Shown: positions 9,073 through 19,454, counted from the stretch's first letter. The stretch is 64,000 nucleotides of DNA from an uncultured Prevotellaceae bacterium (GCA_900315455.1 OMZE01000008.1:24128-88127); one strand, 5' to 3'. Made by a program: numbers and translations. Notes: generated by a model from the sequence alone, not told the origin.

Positions 9073-9133
9073 AATTTTGTATGGCATCAACCGCTTACGG
9101 TCGTATGCAAAATAGATGCCTATAGCGGAGATG

Positions 9134-11851
9134 CTACTTGACCATCACCTTGCGGCCATTGATGATGTTCAACCCCTTTCGTGGAGCATCCATACGCTGA
9201 CCGGCAATGTTGTAGATCACATACTTGCCTTCCTTGGCGTCTGCTGCAATGTCGCTGATGCCCGAAGCATTGGGGTTGTCAATCCAAGATATCGCCGACT
9301 TGTTGCACTCATCGCCACCATAATAGATGCTCTGGATACCCACCTTCGTCCAGGTAGCGCATTCCTCAACACTATCCTGGAAGTAGATGCCGTGTGAACC
9401 GTCCCATGAGTTGTAGTTGAAACTATATGGAACTTCCGTGGCATCTTGCTCTATACCATAATAGTTATCGGCCTTGAAAGTATAGGGTGTCTGCAGTCCA
9501 TCTTTCTCTATCCATACGGTGTAGAACAGTTTTTGGGGATACAGTGTCTCGCCATTGCTGCCTACGGCAGGAATCGAACAAGAGATGCTACTCGACCATT
9601 CGCTGAAGTCGATTGAATTGACCGTTGGATCGGCAGGTGAGGCAGCCACTTCGTTGAACTTCGTGATGACGACATCGGTGAACGTCTGATAAGCATACAC
9701 TTCGGAAAGAAGACCATTGAGCACCAAGGTCTGGGCGGAGGTGAACTCCGATTTCTCTGCATCATAGTCGAGCACGGCGTCCACCATCTTGCCTTCATTG
9801 TCGATGGCGGTGAAATAGTAGTCGTTAGACGACATCCAGAAACTTACCGAACCCATGAACTGGTTGGCGGGGATAACATACTGCCCAGCCTCGTTCTTGG
9901 TGGCCTTCACCCACAGTTGATTGGCATCGGAGTTGACATCGGCTGCCAGCCCCTGGATGTAGACGTCGTCGCCGTCGAAGCCGGCTTTCAGCCAGAGTGT
10001 CAGTTCGGCCGGGTCGTAGTAGGGCTTCAAGGAGTTGGCCTTCAATACATAAGTGTCTGTCACGAGATTCTCGGGAGCCACGACGGCAGTAGGAACGTAG
10101 TCGGCAGGATAGACCACAATGCTGTTCAACTGGGTGTTGCCGGCGATGGTCACCACTACCTTCTGGGCATCGCCCGTCCATGTCGTGCCGTCGAAACTAC
10201 CAGTGTCGGCACTGTTCTTGTCGTTCCACTTCGCAGCATTAAACACAATCTTGCCGATGGTCTTGCCTACGGCAGCAGTGAAGGTCAGCGTTCCTCCATA
10301 GACACGCAGTTGAGGACCATTGTTGGTATTCCAGAAACGGTTGGGTGTGCCCTCCGGATTGGGCGAGACGGTCAGTGTCACGGCACCTTCGGTGAACTGG
10401 CGGTCTTCGGTGATGTCACCCGCATTGCTGTCGTTTGAAGAGCACGGCTCATCGGTCATGGCATTGAAGTTGAAGGTGGCTTTCTCGTAAGGCTTGATGG
10501 TAAGCCAATAGATTTCCGACTTGTTCTCCACACCACCACCAGTATAAATACTCTGAAGACCTATCTTGTTCCACTTCTTGTAGTCGGCCTGTTTCAGGTA
10601 AATATGCGTGCGGTAGATTTCCGTATTGTCAGTAAATCCATAGGGGAAGACGGTCGTTTCCTCCGTCAGACTACTGTAGTCGTCAGGACTGAAGGTGATG
10701 GGTGAAATCTCCTCTTCCACGTCGCTGAAGAACTGGTAACTCAATTTAGAAGAGGAAATCGGGTTGCCGTCAACATCGAGAACCGGCACGGCGAATATGG
10801 CAACGGGGCTTGTCGACTCGTAAATCTGTGAGATGTTGGGTGTGGCTGGTGTGGCGGCCTGCTCGAACACCTTGAGGATAACAGCAACCTTATAGATGTC
10901 GCCCTTCAGCAATGAGGATGTGTAGACGGTGATCTCATCCGTTACTGCCGTCATCTTGTTTGCCTCTGCATCGTAAGTGAAGACAACATCCTCGGGTTGG
11001 AGGTACAGGTCGTAACCATAATATGGGGAGTCTTGGTAGAAACCGAAGTACTGGCCGCCGGGGAAGGTGATGGTCGTACCATCCAGCGAGCCCTTGATCC
11101 ATGATTCTGGCAGATAGCCACACAATCCCTGCAGGTACACGTCGTTGCCGTCGAAGCCAATCTTCAGTGCACCCGAAGAGGGCACGTCCATGTTGTTGAT
11201 ATAGGTAATCACCCATTCATCGGCTATCAAGCCATCAGGCACTTCCACCAGTTTGGAAGGTTCTTTCGTGCTGAAAGAAGGCTTGTACCAGTAAGCATAG
11301 GGGCTAAGATCTGTGGCGGTGTTGTTCTCCAGAATGTAGGTTGTCTGCGACTCCATAATGCCATCCTCGGCATTGTAGTTGAAGACAACGTCGGTCAGAG
11401 TCTCCGTGTCATTGGTGCCACAGATATACTCTGGACCATATTCGTCTTCACCCACCAGTTGTCCGCTGGCAAAGGTTGCGGTGGTGCCGTTGAGTGTACC
11501 TTTGATCCATCCATCCCTGAAATAGTAGGCCAGGCCCTGGATGTAGATGTCGGAACCGTCGATGGCCACCTTGATGGTCGGTACTGCAGAGATGAAATCC
11601 TGTACGCCAGAAGGAGTGTTCACATAGAGAGCGCCTTCAATGGTGTACCACGTCTCCACCTGGGCAGAGGCAGGGGGTGTCACCAGTTCTTCTTCGGCAT
11701 TGAGCACGGCATTGGTGGCAGTCAGCGCATGCCGGTCGACACAATTGAAAACAGGGCGCTGACTTTGGGTTTCCCCTTTCTGGCTGTTTTGTGCAAATGC
11801 TACCACACCAAGCAGTGCGAAAAGCAAGGTAAATAGAGTAATTCTTTTCAT
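9134..11851 (-). CDS. Secreted repeat protein with probable C-terminal sorting/anchoring domain
   Basis: Starting at the ATG at 11851, the 905-residue protein has a signal peptide (MKRITLFTLLFALLGVVAFAQ). Three copies of a beta-rich repeat can be read, each with an FDGxDVYxQGL core followed by a WIKG or WVKA strand and a GQxxG turn. Two further repeats share a YxxWTKxGxQSIYxGGxxxNKS pattern. The last 40 residues (VIYNIAGQRMDAPRKGL...VMVK) match a C-terminal motif seen on many Prevotella and Porphyromonas exported proteins and may direct type IX secretion; that is an inference. Binding partners are unknown. The gene has a very good promoter and a strong terminator, so it is monocistronic. Confidence 0.78.
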   Translation of the reverse strand: MKRITLFTLLFALLGVVAFAQNSQKGETQSQRPVFNCVDRHALTATNAVLNAEEELVTPPASAQVETWYTIEGALYVNTPSGVQDFISAVPTIKVAIDGSDIYIQGLAYYFRDGWIKGTLNGTTATFASGQLVGEDEYGPEYICGTNDTETLTDVVFNYNAEDGIMESQTTYILENNTATDLSPYAYWYKPSFSTKEPSKLVEVPDGLIADEWVITYINNMDVPSSGALKIGFDGNDVYLQGLCGYLPESWIKGSLDGTTITFPGGQYFGFYQDSPYYGYDLYLQPEDVVFTYDAEANKMTAVTDEITVYTSSLLKGDIYKVAVILKVFEQAATPATPNISQIYESTSPVAIFAVPVLDVDGNPISSSKLSYQFFSDVEEEISPITFSPDDYSSLTEETTVFPYGFTDNTEIYRTHIYLKQADYKKWNKIGLQSIYTGGGVENKSEIYWLTIKPYEKATFNFNAMTDEPCSSNDSNAGDITEDRQFTEGAVTLTVSPNPEGTPNRFWNTNNGPQLRVYGGTLTFTAAVGKTIGKIVFNAAKWNDKNSADTGSFDGTTWTGDAQKVVVTIAGNTQLNSIVVYPADYVPTAVVAPENLVTDTYVLKANSLKPYYDPAELTLWLKAGFDGDDVYIQGLAADVNSDANQLWVKATKNEAGQYVIPANQFMGSVSFWMSSNDYYFTAIDNEGKMVDAVLDYDAEKSEFTSAQTLVLNGLLSEVYAYQTFTDVVITKFNEVAASPADPTVNSIDFSEWSSSISCSIPAVGSNGETLYPQKLFYTVWIEKDGLQTPYTFKADNYYGIEQDATEVPYSFNYNSWDGSHGIYFQDSVEECATWTKVGIQSIYYGGDECNKSAISWIDNPNASGISDIAADAKEGKYVIYNIAGQRMDAPRKGLNIINGRKVMVK

Positions 11852-11898
11852 AGGCAGAATTGTTAATACTATGGGTAATGAATGTTTTTTACGAAATG

Positions 11899-11906
11899 CA
11901 AATTTA
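11899..11906 (-). promoter_or_regulatory. Promoter of the secreted repeat protein
   Basis: The minus strand reads TAAATTTG, with TTTG about 19-20 bases upstream, a good fit to the Bacteroidetes -33/-7 pattern. It sits 48 bases before the ATG at 11851 and supports that start. Confidence 0.65.
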
Positions 11907-11984
11907 AAGATTTTTGCCGATATCATCAAATTTTTTGCGCTTTTTTACAAAACACTGTATAGTGGTGTGACAAGGAGGTGAATT

Positions 11985-12449
11985 TCACATGACACATGGT
12001 TTCCAAACAAACAATCCTTCGGCGGCAGCCAAAGCACCTATAAGTTCAAGCACCTCTTTTGTTGGACTGTAAACGGTAAGATGGGTGTCATCTGGGCTGA
12101 TGCCTATCAACGCCTCCGATGATGCCATCCAAACATAAAGCATGCTTTTCTCCTGCATGCAACATGTCATCATCCGCTCTACATCCTGTGGAGAAGGGTT
12201 CATCGACCAATTCTCTCCATTCTGTCCGTAAGCCATGTTGTCATAGCAGTTCAACTTCAATAGGATATGGAAGAATTTCTTATAGATAGCATCTATCTGA
12301 GGATGCTTCAAGAGATAATCCTCTATCCTGAAAAACTGTCCGTTGGCGTTTGGGGGCACCTGCCGGGGCAGGATGTCAACCACCCAATACGGTTTTTCCA
12401 GATAGTCATCAATATCTATCCTTGGTTCGATATTTTTATTTGTCTCCAT
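11985..12449 (-). CDS. Hypothetical protein of 154 residues
   Basis: The ATG at 12449 is chosen because a GGGGAGA ribosome-binding site lies about 7 bases upstream; the longer open frame would overlap the preceding gene. The product is soluble, with no signal peptide or membrane segment. It has an N-terminal acidic stretch (IDIDDYLEKPYWVVDILP) and helical regions. No family is recognised. It starts 14 bases after the stop of the TfoX-N gene, so the two are probably co-transcribed. Confidence 0.72.
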   Translation of the reverse strand: METNKNIEPRIDIDDYLEKPYWVVDILPRQVPPNANGQFFRIEDYLLKHPQIDAIYKKFFHILLKLNCYDNMAYGQNGENWSMNPSPQDVERMMTCCMQEKSMLYVWMASSEALIGISPDDTHLTVYSPTKEVLELIGALAAAEGLFVWKPCVM

Positions 12450-12463
12450 ACCAACTCTCCCCT

Positions 12464-12790
12464 TTAACTGCCCTTCTTTTTTCTTGGTTTTGGTTCCGGA
12501 AGCGACCTGCAAGTCTCACGAACCAGTGTGGAGAGATAGTCGTGGTCATCCACGTCGGCTATATAGAAATAGTCCTTTGCACCCTCGTAAGGCGGTTGAA
12601 GGTCAACAGTTCTCAGCAAGGAGCGTCCTGCCTCCGTGGGTTTCACATAAAAGCGGTCGTCGCAAATGAGACCGAAAATCTTGCCGTCGCAATAGATGCC
12701 GTAATCACCAAACATCTTCTTGACCGTAATCTCACCAGCACCGGCGCACTGGTCGGCTACATATTGTACAAAGTCAGTGTTGCTTGCCAT
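12464..12790 (-). CDS. TfoX N-terminal domain protein
   Basis: A 108-residue protein matching the TfoX/Sxy N-terminal domain: KKMFGDYGIYCDGKIFGLICDD is the family signature, followed by FYVKPTEAG and the PPYEGAKDYFYI strand. The C-terminus is basic (PKPRKKKGS). Full-length TfoX controls competence genes in gammaproteobacteria. Stand-alone N-terminal versions are common in Bacteroidetes and their role is unknown. It overlaps nothing and is followed closely by a small hypothetical gene. Confidence 0.88.
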   Translation of the reverse strand: MASNTDFVQYVADQCAGAGEITVKKMFGDYGIYCDGKIFGLICDDRFYVKPTEAGRSLLRTVDLQPPYEGAKDYFYIADVDDHDYLSTLVRETCRSLPEPKPRKKKGS

Positions 12791-12821
12791 ATTGTTTACT
12801 GGAATACATGATATTGTAGAA

Positions 12822-12851
12822 GGCGGAGAAGCCGATTCTGGTTTCTCCGCC
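12822..12851. terminator. Terminator-like inverted repeat
   Basis: GGCGGAGAA (12822-12830) pairs with TTCTCCGCC (12843-12851). The T-run follows on the plus strand. It lies between the leftward DUF4301 and TfoX-N genes; on the minus strand the hairpin has no T-run, so its efficiency there is uncertain. Confidence 0.55.
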
Positions 12852-12907
12852 TTTTTCTATTCAGATTGATTTACTATTTTTTGGGGGATAAGGATAGCGT
12901 CAGCAAA

Positions 12908-14425
12908 TTACTGATGCTGCTCCCTGAGCAAATCGTTGACGGTCTTCACGGGATTGAAGGTGCCAAGGGGCACTTCCACGAACACCGTGTTCCAGTTGCT
13001 CATCGCACCGTTCCAGAGACCCGGCAACTCAAGCGCCTTGAGTTCCTTGCCGTTTTTGCTCTTGCTGGAGATGAATCCCGTGGTCTTGTCGACGAACTCC
13101 GGCAGGTTGAACGGCTGTCCCTTGTAGTCCTTCACGGCACACACAAGGTCGACGGGATTGAAGTGGGTACCTTCGGTGAACATCTTCTGGTATTCCGCAT
13201 TCGACTTGTCAATCTGGCTGCTCTCAAGAATCTGCAGGCTCACGGTGCCATCCTGGTTGTAAGTAAGGAACGGGCCTCCACCAGGCTCGCCCACATTCTT
13301 CACTACGCCACAGACACGCATGGGTCTATTGAGTTTGTTGCGCAGATATACCACGAGTTCGGCATCCTCAAGGAGTTTGATGTCGTTCTTCCGGCAGCAG
13401 AGGTCGCGCTGCACGAAGCGGATGATCTCCTCCAACTGCTCATGGCTGTAACTGCCGGTATCGAGCAGTCGCAGATATTCAAAGGCTTTCTTCTGCAGCG
13501 TCACCAGCACACCGGCGATGACTTGCTTGTAGTCTACGGTCTCCTGCTTCAGTCTGTCGGGCACCACATTATCGATGTTCTTGATGAAGATGACATCAGC
13601 ATCGATCTCGTTGAGGTTCTCGATGAGGGCACCATGTCCGCCCGGACGGAAGAGCAGTTTCCCGTCCTCGGTCCTGAAGGGCGTGTTGTCGGGATTGGCT
13701 GCCACGGTATCCGTACTCGGTTTCTGCTCAGAGAACGAGATATTATAATGTATGCCATACTTCTTTGCGTAGCAGTCTTTTTTCTCCTCTACCTTCTTCT
13801 CAAAGAGTGCCATGTGCTCATGGCTCACGGTGAAGTGCACGTTGGCCTCGCCATTGCTGGCAGCATAGAGCGCCCCCTCCACGAGATGCTCCTCCATCGG
13901 TGTGCGAGGTCCCTCGGGATAGTTGTGGAAGAGCAGCAAGCCCTTGGGCAGTTGTCCGTAATTCAGCCCCTCGCCATTGAGCATGTTGGCCACCACAGCC
14001 TTGTACTCGCCCTTCTCCACCAGTTGCTTGATACCCATACCGTTGTTGGCAACACATTTCGCGTCAAGGGCATCGTAGAAGGCGAACTTCTCGATATTGT
14101 CGAAATAGTTTTTCTCAAAGTCGGTAGTAGGCACGTCGTAATCGGCAGTGAGGAAAGCGAACATGTTCTTGAACATACGGCTGGCAGCGCCCGATGCCGG
14201 CACAAACTTCACGATTTTGTTTCCGGCAGCCTTGTAAGCATTCCACGCCTCAATCGCCTTCTCTTTTTCCTCTTTGTCGGGAGCCACGATGCCCTTTCCG
14301 ATGGCAGCGGCTGCCTCGAGTTTCAGGAAGGGGAATCCGGTCTTGAACTCTTCAAGTTGTACGGCGATTTGCTCTTCGGTGATACCTTTCTCTTGTAGTT
14401 GTTTAAGGTCTTCTTGTGATAACAT
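12908..14425 (-). CDS. DUF4301 family protein
   Basis: The 505-residue cytoplasmic protein matches DUF4301, a family found almost only in Bacteroidetes. A nucleotide-sugar-transferase-like FVPASGAASRMFK motif lies near residues 74-86, and the GDP/UDP-transferase-like LLFRPGGHGALIENLNEID segment near 240-260. This suggests a nucleotidyltransferase fold. Length is typical. The catalytic role is not established. It is transcribed divergently from the (p)ppGpp synthetase gene, with separate promoter boxes between them. Confidence 0.88.
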   Translation of the reverse strand: MLSQEDLKQLQEKGITEEQIAVQLEEFKTGFPFLKLEAAAAIGKGIVAPDKEEKEKAIEAWNAYKAAGNKIVKFVPASGAASRMFKNMFAFLTADYDVPTTDFEKNYFDNIEKFAFYDALDAKCVANNGMGIKQLVEKGEYKAVVANMLNGEGLNYGQLPKGLLLFHNYPEGPRTPMEEHLVEGALYAASNGEANVHFTVSHEHMALFEKKVEEKKDCYAKKYGIHYNISFSEQKPSTDTVAANPDNTPFRTEDGKLLFRPGGHGALIENLNEIDADVIFIKNIDNVVPDRLKQETVDYKQVIAGVLVTLQKKAFEYLRLLDTGSYSHEQLEEIIRFVQRDLCCRKNDIKLLEDAELVVYLRNKLNRPMRVCGVVKNVGEPGGGPFLTYNQDGTVSLQILESSQIDKSNAEYQKMFTEGTHFNPVDLVCAVKDYKGQPFNLPEFVDKTTGFISSKSKNGKELKALELPGLWNGAMSNWNTVFVEVPLGTFNPVKTVNDLLREQHQ

Positions 14426-14466
14426 AATATTGTAGATTTAATAACACATTGATAGATTTTATGTCA

Positions 14467-14474
14467 CAAATATA
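14467..14474 (-). promoter_or_regulatory. -7 promoter element for DUF4301
   Basis: The minus strand reads TATATTTG, 42 bases before the ATG at 14425. It is one of a divergent promoter pair. Confidence 0.55.
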
Positions 14475-14516
14475 CTTACTTTTTCACAAACTCAAGCATT
14501 TTTTCGAGAAAAATTG

Positions 14517-14524
14517 TAACTTTG
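14517..14524 (+). promoter_or_regulatory. -7 promoter element for the (p)ppGpp synthetase
   Basis: TAACTTTG followed by CC, about 90 bases before the ATG at 14614. Confidence 0.55.
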
Positions 14525-14613
14525 CCGTAAAATTGAAGAATCCATGGAATCATGTCGTTCATACGACGTCCATTTTCCGATGGATTTTGTACCACCAAAC
14601 AGGAGAAACCTAC

Positions 14614-16821
14614 ATGCCCACATCGCCACTCACCGCCGAAGAAAGAAAACAAATCGAGGAACTGAAATCGCAACTGCTCACTGCGCTGTCGCCCTATTTC
14701 CTTGAAGGCGACACCGACAAAATAGCCCGTCTGCTCGACAACCCACAGTTGTCTGACCAGATGGAGCGCAACGTGTTTGGCTTGAACCCCTTGCTCTTCG
14801 GACTACAGACGGCGAAGATAGCCATCGATGAGACAGGACTGAAGCGCGACGGTCTGATAGCCATCCTGCTCTACTCCTGCCGTTCGGCCATCTCGCTCTC
14901 AGAAGAGGAGATAGGTGCGACCTATGGCGAAGGCGTGAAGCACATCCTCCACGGCCTCGACCGCGTGCAGCAACTCTACCAGCGCACACCCGTCATAGAG
15001 AGTGAGAATTTCCGCAATCTTCTGGTGTCGTTTGCCGAAGACATGCGCGTCATCCTTATTATGATAGCCGACCGTGTGAACCTGATGCGGCAGATTCGCG
15101 ACACCGACAAGGAGGAGGAGAAGCGCCGTGTGTCGGAAGAGGCGTCATACCTCTACGCCCCACTCGCCCACAAACTGGGTCTGTACAAGTTGAAGAGCGA
15201 ACTCGAGGACCTGAGCCTGAAATACCTCGAGCACGACGCCTATTACATGATCAAGGACAAACTCAATGCCACCAAGCGTTCACGCGACGCCTATATCGAG
15301 CGCTTCATCGGCCCTATCGACGAGAAGTTGCGTGCTGCCGGACTGAAGTTCCACATGAAAGGGCGCACGAAGAGCATTCACAGCATCTGGCAGAAGATGA
15401 AGAAGCAGAAGTGCGGTTTCGAAGGCATCTACGACCTCTTTGCCATCCGCATCATCATCGATGCGCCTCTGGAAAAGGAGAAGATGCAATGCTGGCAGGT
15501 ATTCTCCGTCATCACCGACATGTACCAGCCCAACCCGAAACGCATGCGCGACTGGCTCTCCGTGCCCAAGTCAAACGGCTATGAGAGTCTCCACATCACC
15601 GTCCTCGGTCCGGAGAACAAATGGGTGGAGGTGCAGATACGCACCGAGCGCATGGATGAGATAGCCGAGAGAGGTCTCGCCGCCCATTGGCGTTACAAGG
15701 GGATTCGGAGTGAGTCGGGCATCGACGAGTGGCTAAACGATATCCGTTCGGCACTGGAAAGCAACGACGACCTGCAGGTCATGGACCAGTTCAAGATGGA
15801 CCTCTATGAAGACGAAGTGTTTGTCTTCACCCCAAAGGGCGACCTGCTGAAGTTTCCCAAGGGGGCTACCATCCTCGACTTCGCCTACTCCATCCACTCC
15901 AACGTGGGCAACCACTGCGTGGGAGGGCGCATCAACGGCAAGATGGTGCCGGTGCGCGAACTGCTGGTGAGCGGCGACCAAGTGGAGATTCTCACGTCCA
16001 ACAACCAGAAGCCGAAGCAAGACTGGCTCCAGATTGTGAAAACCTCGCGGGCGAAGTCGAAGATTCGACTGGCACTCAAGGAGACTCAGGTGAAAGATGC
16101 GCTCTATGCCAAAGAGATGCTGGAACGTCGGCTGAAAAACCGGAAGATGGAGATGGAGGAAGCCACGATGTCGCACCTCATCAAGAAACTTGGTTTCAAG
16201 GAAACGAGCGACTTCTACAAACAACTCGCCGACGAGAAACTCGACCCCAACGAGGTCATCGAGAAGTATATCGAGGTGAAGCAGGCCGACAGCGGCAACA
16301 CCCCACAAGGTCCAGTACGCAGCGCCGGGGAATTCAACTATTCGAACCCCGACGAGCAGATAGCCATAAAGAACGACGACGTGCTGGTGGTAGACCGCGA
16401 CTTGAAAGGCATCGACTACCAACTGGCGAAATGCTGCAACCCCATCTATGGTGACAAGATTTTCGGTTTTGTAACGGTGAACGGCGGCATCAAGGTGCAT
16501 CGAACCGACTGCCCCAACGCACCCGAACTGCGCAAGCGATTCGGCTACCGCGTAGTCCGCGCCCGATGGAGTGGCAAGGGCACCTCGCAATATTCCATCA
16601 CACTACGTGTGGTGGGCAATGACGACATCGGCATTGTCAACAACATCACGAGCATCATCTCCAAGGAGGAGAGAATCGTGATGCGCTCCATCAACATCGA
16701 CAGCCATGACGGACTCTTTGGCGGCATCATGGTCGTACAACTCGACGACACCTCGCGCCTAGAAGCCCTCATCAAGAAACTGCGCACCGTAAAGGGAGTA
16801 AAGCAAGTGGAGAGAATTTGA
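14614..16821 (+). CDS. relA: RelA/SpoT-family (p)ppGpp synthetase with degenerate hydrolase domain
   Basis: The start at 14614 follows an AGGAGA ribosome-binding site; the frame is open to 14449 but that extension looks non-coding. The 735-residue protein has the long RSH layout: N-terminal HD region, synthetase, TGS (about 400-460), a conserved-Cys segment (AKCCNPIYGD) and a C-terminal ACT domain. In the HD region the metal-binding LHD is replaced by LYS, and ADRxHNM by ADRVNLM, so (p)ppGpp hydrolysis is probably lost. The synthetase motifs are intact (RTKSIHSIWQKM, YESLHI, EVQIRT...AAHWRYK). This fits the synthesis-only RelA-like paralogue that Bacteroidetes carry beside a bifunctional Rel. 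Confidence 0.93.
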   Translation: MPTSPLTAEERKQIEELKSQLLTALSPYFLEGDTDKIARLLDNPQLSDQMERNVFGLNPLLFGLQTAKIAIDETGLKRDGLIAILLYSCRSAISLSEEEIGATYGEGVKHILHGLDRVQQLYQRTPVIESENFRNLLVSFAEDMRVILIMIADRVNLMRQIRDTDKEEEKRRVSEEASYLYAPLAHKLGLYKLKSELEDLSLKYLEHDAYYMIKDKLNATKRSRDAYIERFIGPIDEKLRAAGLKFHMKGRTKSIHSIWQKMKKQKCGFEGIYDLFAIRIIIDAPLEKEKMQCWQVFSVITDMYQPNPKRMRDWLSVPKSNGYESLHITVLGPENKWVEVQIRTERMDEIAERGLAAHWRYKGIRSESGIDEWLNDIRSALESNDDLQVMDQFKMDLYEDEVFVFTPKGDLLKFPKGATILDFAYSIHSNVGNHCVGGRINGKMVPVRELLVSGDQVEILTSNNQKPKQDWLQIVKTSRAKSKIRLALKETQVKDALYAKEMLERRLKNRKMEMEEATMSHLIKKLGFKETSDFYKQLADEKLDPNEVIEKYIEVKQADSGNTPQGPVRSAGEFNYSNPDEQIAIKNDDVLVVDRDLKGIDYQLAKCCNPIYGDKIFGFVTVNGGIKVHRTDCPNAPELRKRFGYRVVRARWSGKGTSQYSITLRVVGNDDIGIVNNITSIISKEERIVMRSINIDSHDGLFGGIMVVQLDDTSRLEALIKKLRTVKGVKQVERI

Positions 16822-17123
16822 GAGGTTTAAGGTTTGAGGTTTAAGATTTATCATGCTGTGCATGATGAACTATGCGAATAAACTGAAGTCATTAACAACC
16901 GAAAGACCTCCTATATTTTGTATAAAAATACGTGTTATGCATCATTTATACTGTTTTTAGTGCATTTCATACACTTTTTTGCACAAAAAATTATCCATTG
17001 GCAAATTGTTTTTATACCTTTGCAGCGCGTTTCGAAGTGACAGCATCCTTGCATAGGAAAAGCCTTTTTTATGCATAAAGAGAGTCTCATAGGAATTAAA
17101 CTTATATCAATCATATACTTCAA
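16822..17123. other. Spacer between relA and the malic enzyme gene
   Basis: About 300 bases. It holds a short GTTTGAGGT-type repeat tract (16820-16845), a small hairpin ATCATGC/GCATGAT (16850-16866) without a T-run, and the malic-enzyme promoter at 17015-17022. No other feature is seen. Confidence 0.5.
17015..17022 (+). promoter_or_regulatory. -7 promoter element for the malic enzyme
   Basis: TACCTTTG followed by C, about 100 bases before the ATG at 17124. Confidence 0.55.
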
Positions 17124-19415
17124 ATGGTAAAAATCACGAAAGAAGCAGCCCTGGCCTACCACAAGAGTGGCCGCCCCGGCAAAATAGAAGTAAAGCCCAC
17201 AAAACCCTACCGCACACAGACCGACCTCAGCCTGGCCTACTCGCCGGGAGTGGCGTTCCCCTGCCTCGAAATACAGGAAAATGCCGACGAGGCCTATAAG
17301 TACACCGACAAGGGAAACCTCGTGGCAGTCATCAGCAATGGCACCGCCGTACTCGGACTGGGCGACATCGGCGCACTCAGCGGAAAACCCGTGATGGAGG
17401 GTAAAGGCCTGCTCTTCAAGATTTATGGAGGCATCGACGTGTTCGACATCGAAGTGGCAGAGAAAGACCCGGAGAAGTTTTGCGAGGCCGTGGAGCGCAT
17501 TGCCCCCACCTTTGGTGGCATCAACCTTGAGGACATCAAGGCTCCCGAGTGTTTCTACATCGAGGAGCGCCTGAAACGCACTCTCGACATCCCCGTGATG
17601 CACGACGACCAGCATGGCACCGCCATCATCTCTGCCGCCGGACTGAAGAATGCCCTTGAGGTGAATGGCAAAGACATTGCCAAGGTGCAAATCGTGGTCA
17701 ACGGTGCCGGTGCAGCAGCCATCTCGTGCACGAAACTATACATGGCTCTTGGCGCGAAGAAAGAGAACATCCTCATGCTCGACTCGAAAGGAGTCATCTG
17801 CAGCGACCGTGAAGACCTGAACGAACAGAAACGCTTCTTCGCCACCGAGCGCCGCGACGTGCACACTCTGGAAGAGGCCGTCAGGGATGCCGACGTCTTC
17901 GTGGGTTTATCGAAAGGCAACGTGCTGACGAAAGACATGGTGCGCTCGATGGCCAAAGACCCCATCGTCTTCGCCCTTGCCAACCCTGTGCCCGAAATAT
18001 CGTATGAAGACGCTATGGACTCGCGCGACGACGTGCTGATGGCGACAGGCCGCAGCGACTATCCCAACCAAATCAACAACGTGATTGGCTTCCCCTACAT
18101 CTTCAGGGGCGCCCTCGACGTACATGCCCGGGCCATCAACGAAGAAATGAAAATGGCTGCCGTACATGCCATCGCCGACCTCGCCAAGCAACCCGTTCCG
18201 GATGTGGTGAACGATATATATAAAGTCAACAACCTCACCTTCGGTCCCTCCTACTTCATTCCCAAACCCGTAGACCCGCGACTCATCACAGAGGTATCGG
18301 CAGCCGTAGCCAAAGCAGCCATCGACAGCGGAGTGGCACGCAAGACCATCACCGACTGGGAAGACTACAAGAACCGCCTGCGACAGATGCTCGGTCTGCA
18401 GACCAAGGTCACCCGAAAACTCTACGACACTGCACGTGCCCATCCGCAACGTGTGGTCTTCGCCGAAGGCATTCATCCCACGATGCTGAAGGCAGCAGTG
18501 CAGGCGAAGGCAGAGGGCATCTGCGAGCCCATACTCCTCGGCAACGACGAGCGCATCGAGAAACTCGCAGCACAACTCGACCTGAGCCTCGACGGCATCG
18601 AAATCGTCAACCTGCGCCACGACCGCGAAGCAGAGCGCCGCGAACGCTACGCACGCATCCTCACGGAGAAACGCCAGCGCGATGGTTACACTTTCGAGGA
18701 AGCCAACGACAAGATGTTTGAGCGCAACTACTTCGGCATGATGATGGTGGAGACGGGCGACGCCGACGCCTTCATCACTGGCCTTTACACCAAGTATTCC
18801 AACACGCTGAAGGTGGTGAAGGAAATCATCGGCGTGCGACCGGAATTCAACACCTTCGGCACGATGCATATCCTCAACTCCAAGCGAGGCACCTTCTTCG
18901 TTGCCGACACACTCATCAACAACAACCCCGATGCCAACAAACTCGTCGACATCGCCAAACTGGCATCCACTGCCGTGCACTTCTTCAATGTAAACCCGAA
19001 GATTGCGCTCATCAGCCATTCCAACTTCGGCTCCGACCAGTCGGAAGGGAGCAGGAAGGTGCGCGAGGCCGTGGCAAAGATACATGAGCAGATGCCCGAC
19101 CTGCCCATCGACGGAGAGATGCAGATCAGCACTGCTCTCGACCGGGAGTTGCGCGACTCGCTCTATCCCTTCAACCGCCTGAAGGGTATGGACGTGAACA
19201 CCCTCGTCTTCCCCAACCTCACGAGTGCCCGTTCGTCGTACAAGATGCTGCAGGCACTGGAGCCCGACATCGAAATCATCGGCCCCATCCAGATGGGACT
19301 GAACAAACCCATCCACTTTGCAGACTACGGCAGTTCGGTGCGCGATGTGGTGAGCATTACCGCCGTGGCAGTCATCGATGCCTATGTCGACAAAATCAAG
19401 AGAAGTTACAAATAA
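17124..19415 (+). CDS. maeB: NADP-dependent malic enzyme fused to a phosphotransacetylase-like domain
   Basis: The 763-residue protein catalyses oxidative decarboxylation of malate to pyruvate, supplying NADPH. Residues 1-410 form the malic-enzyme part: the SLAYSPGVA motif, the [11 protein letters not shown] metal/substrate motif, and the nucleotide-binding GAGAAA loop near 193-198. Residues about 425-763 resemble phosphate acetyltransferase, starting at the [10 protein letters not shown] segment. In this enzyme class the C-terminal domain is usually regulatory rather than catalytic. Length and order match MaeB. It is a single-gene transcript with its own promoter and a strong terminator. Confidence 0.95.
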   Translation: MVKITKEAALAYHKSGRPGKIEVKPTKPYRTQTDLSLAYSPGVAFPCLEIQENADEAYKYTDKGNLVAVISNGTAVLGLGDIGALSGKPVMEGKGLLFKIYGGIDVFDIEVAEKDPEKFCEAVERIAPTFGGINLEDIKAPECFYIEERLKRTLDIPVMHDDQHGTAIISAAGLKNALEVNGKDIAKVQIVVNGAGAAAISCTKLYMALGAKKENILMLDSKGVICSDREDLNEQKRFFATERRDVHTLEEAVRDADVFVGLSKGNVLTKDMVRSMAKDPIVFALANPVPEISYEDAMDSRDDVLMATGRSDYPNQINNVIGFPYIFRGALDVHARAINEEMKMAAVHAIADLAKQPVPDVVNDIYKVNNLTFGPSYFIPKPVDPRLITEVSAAVAKAAIDSGVARKTITDWEDYKNRLRQMLGLQTKVTRKLYDTARAHPQRVVFAEGIHPTMLKAAVQAKAEGICEPILLGNDERIEKLAAQLDLSLDGIEIVNLRHDREAERRERYARILTEKRQRDGYTFEEANDKMFERNYFGMMMVETGDADAFITGLYTKYSNTLKVVKEIIGVRPEFNTFGTMHILNSKRGTFFVADTLINNNPDANKLVDIAKLASTAVHFFNVNPKIALISHSNFGSDQSEGSRKVREAVAKIHEQMPDLPIDGEMQISTALDRELRDSLYPFNRLKGMDVNTLVFPNLTSARSSYKMLQALEPDIEIIGPIQMGLNKPIHFADYGSSVRDVVSITAVAVIDAYVDKIKRSYK

Positions 19416-19454
19416 AGTCTGGCTGCTGTTTCCATAGTAAAGCCAAGGACACAA

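Noticed and set aside
8833-9090. Minus-strand 85-codon frame
   Set aside because: It runs through a strong terminator hairpin and has no signal or family match.
12866-14398. Plus-strand open frame of 510 codons
   Set aside because: It is antisense to DUF4301, which has clear family motifs; the plus frame has none.
17907-19454. Minus-strand open frame of 515 codons
   Set aside because: Antisense to maeB; residue composition is not protein-like.
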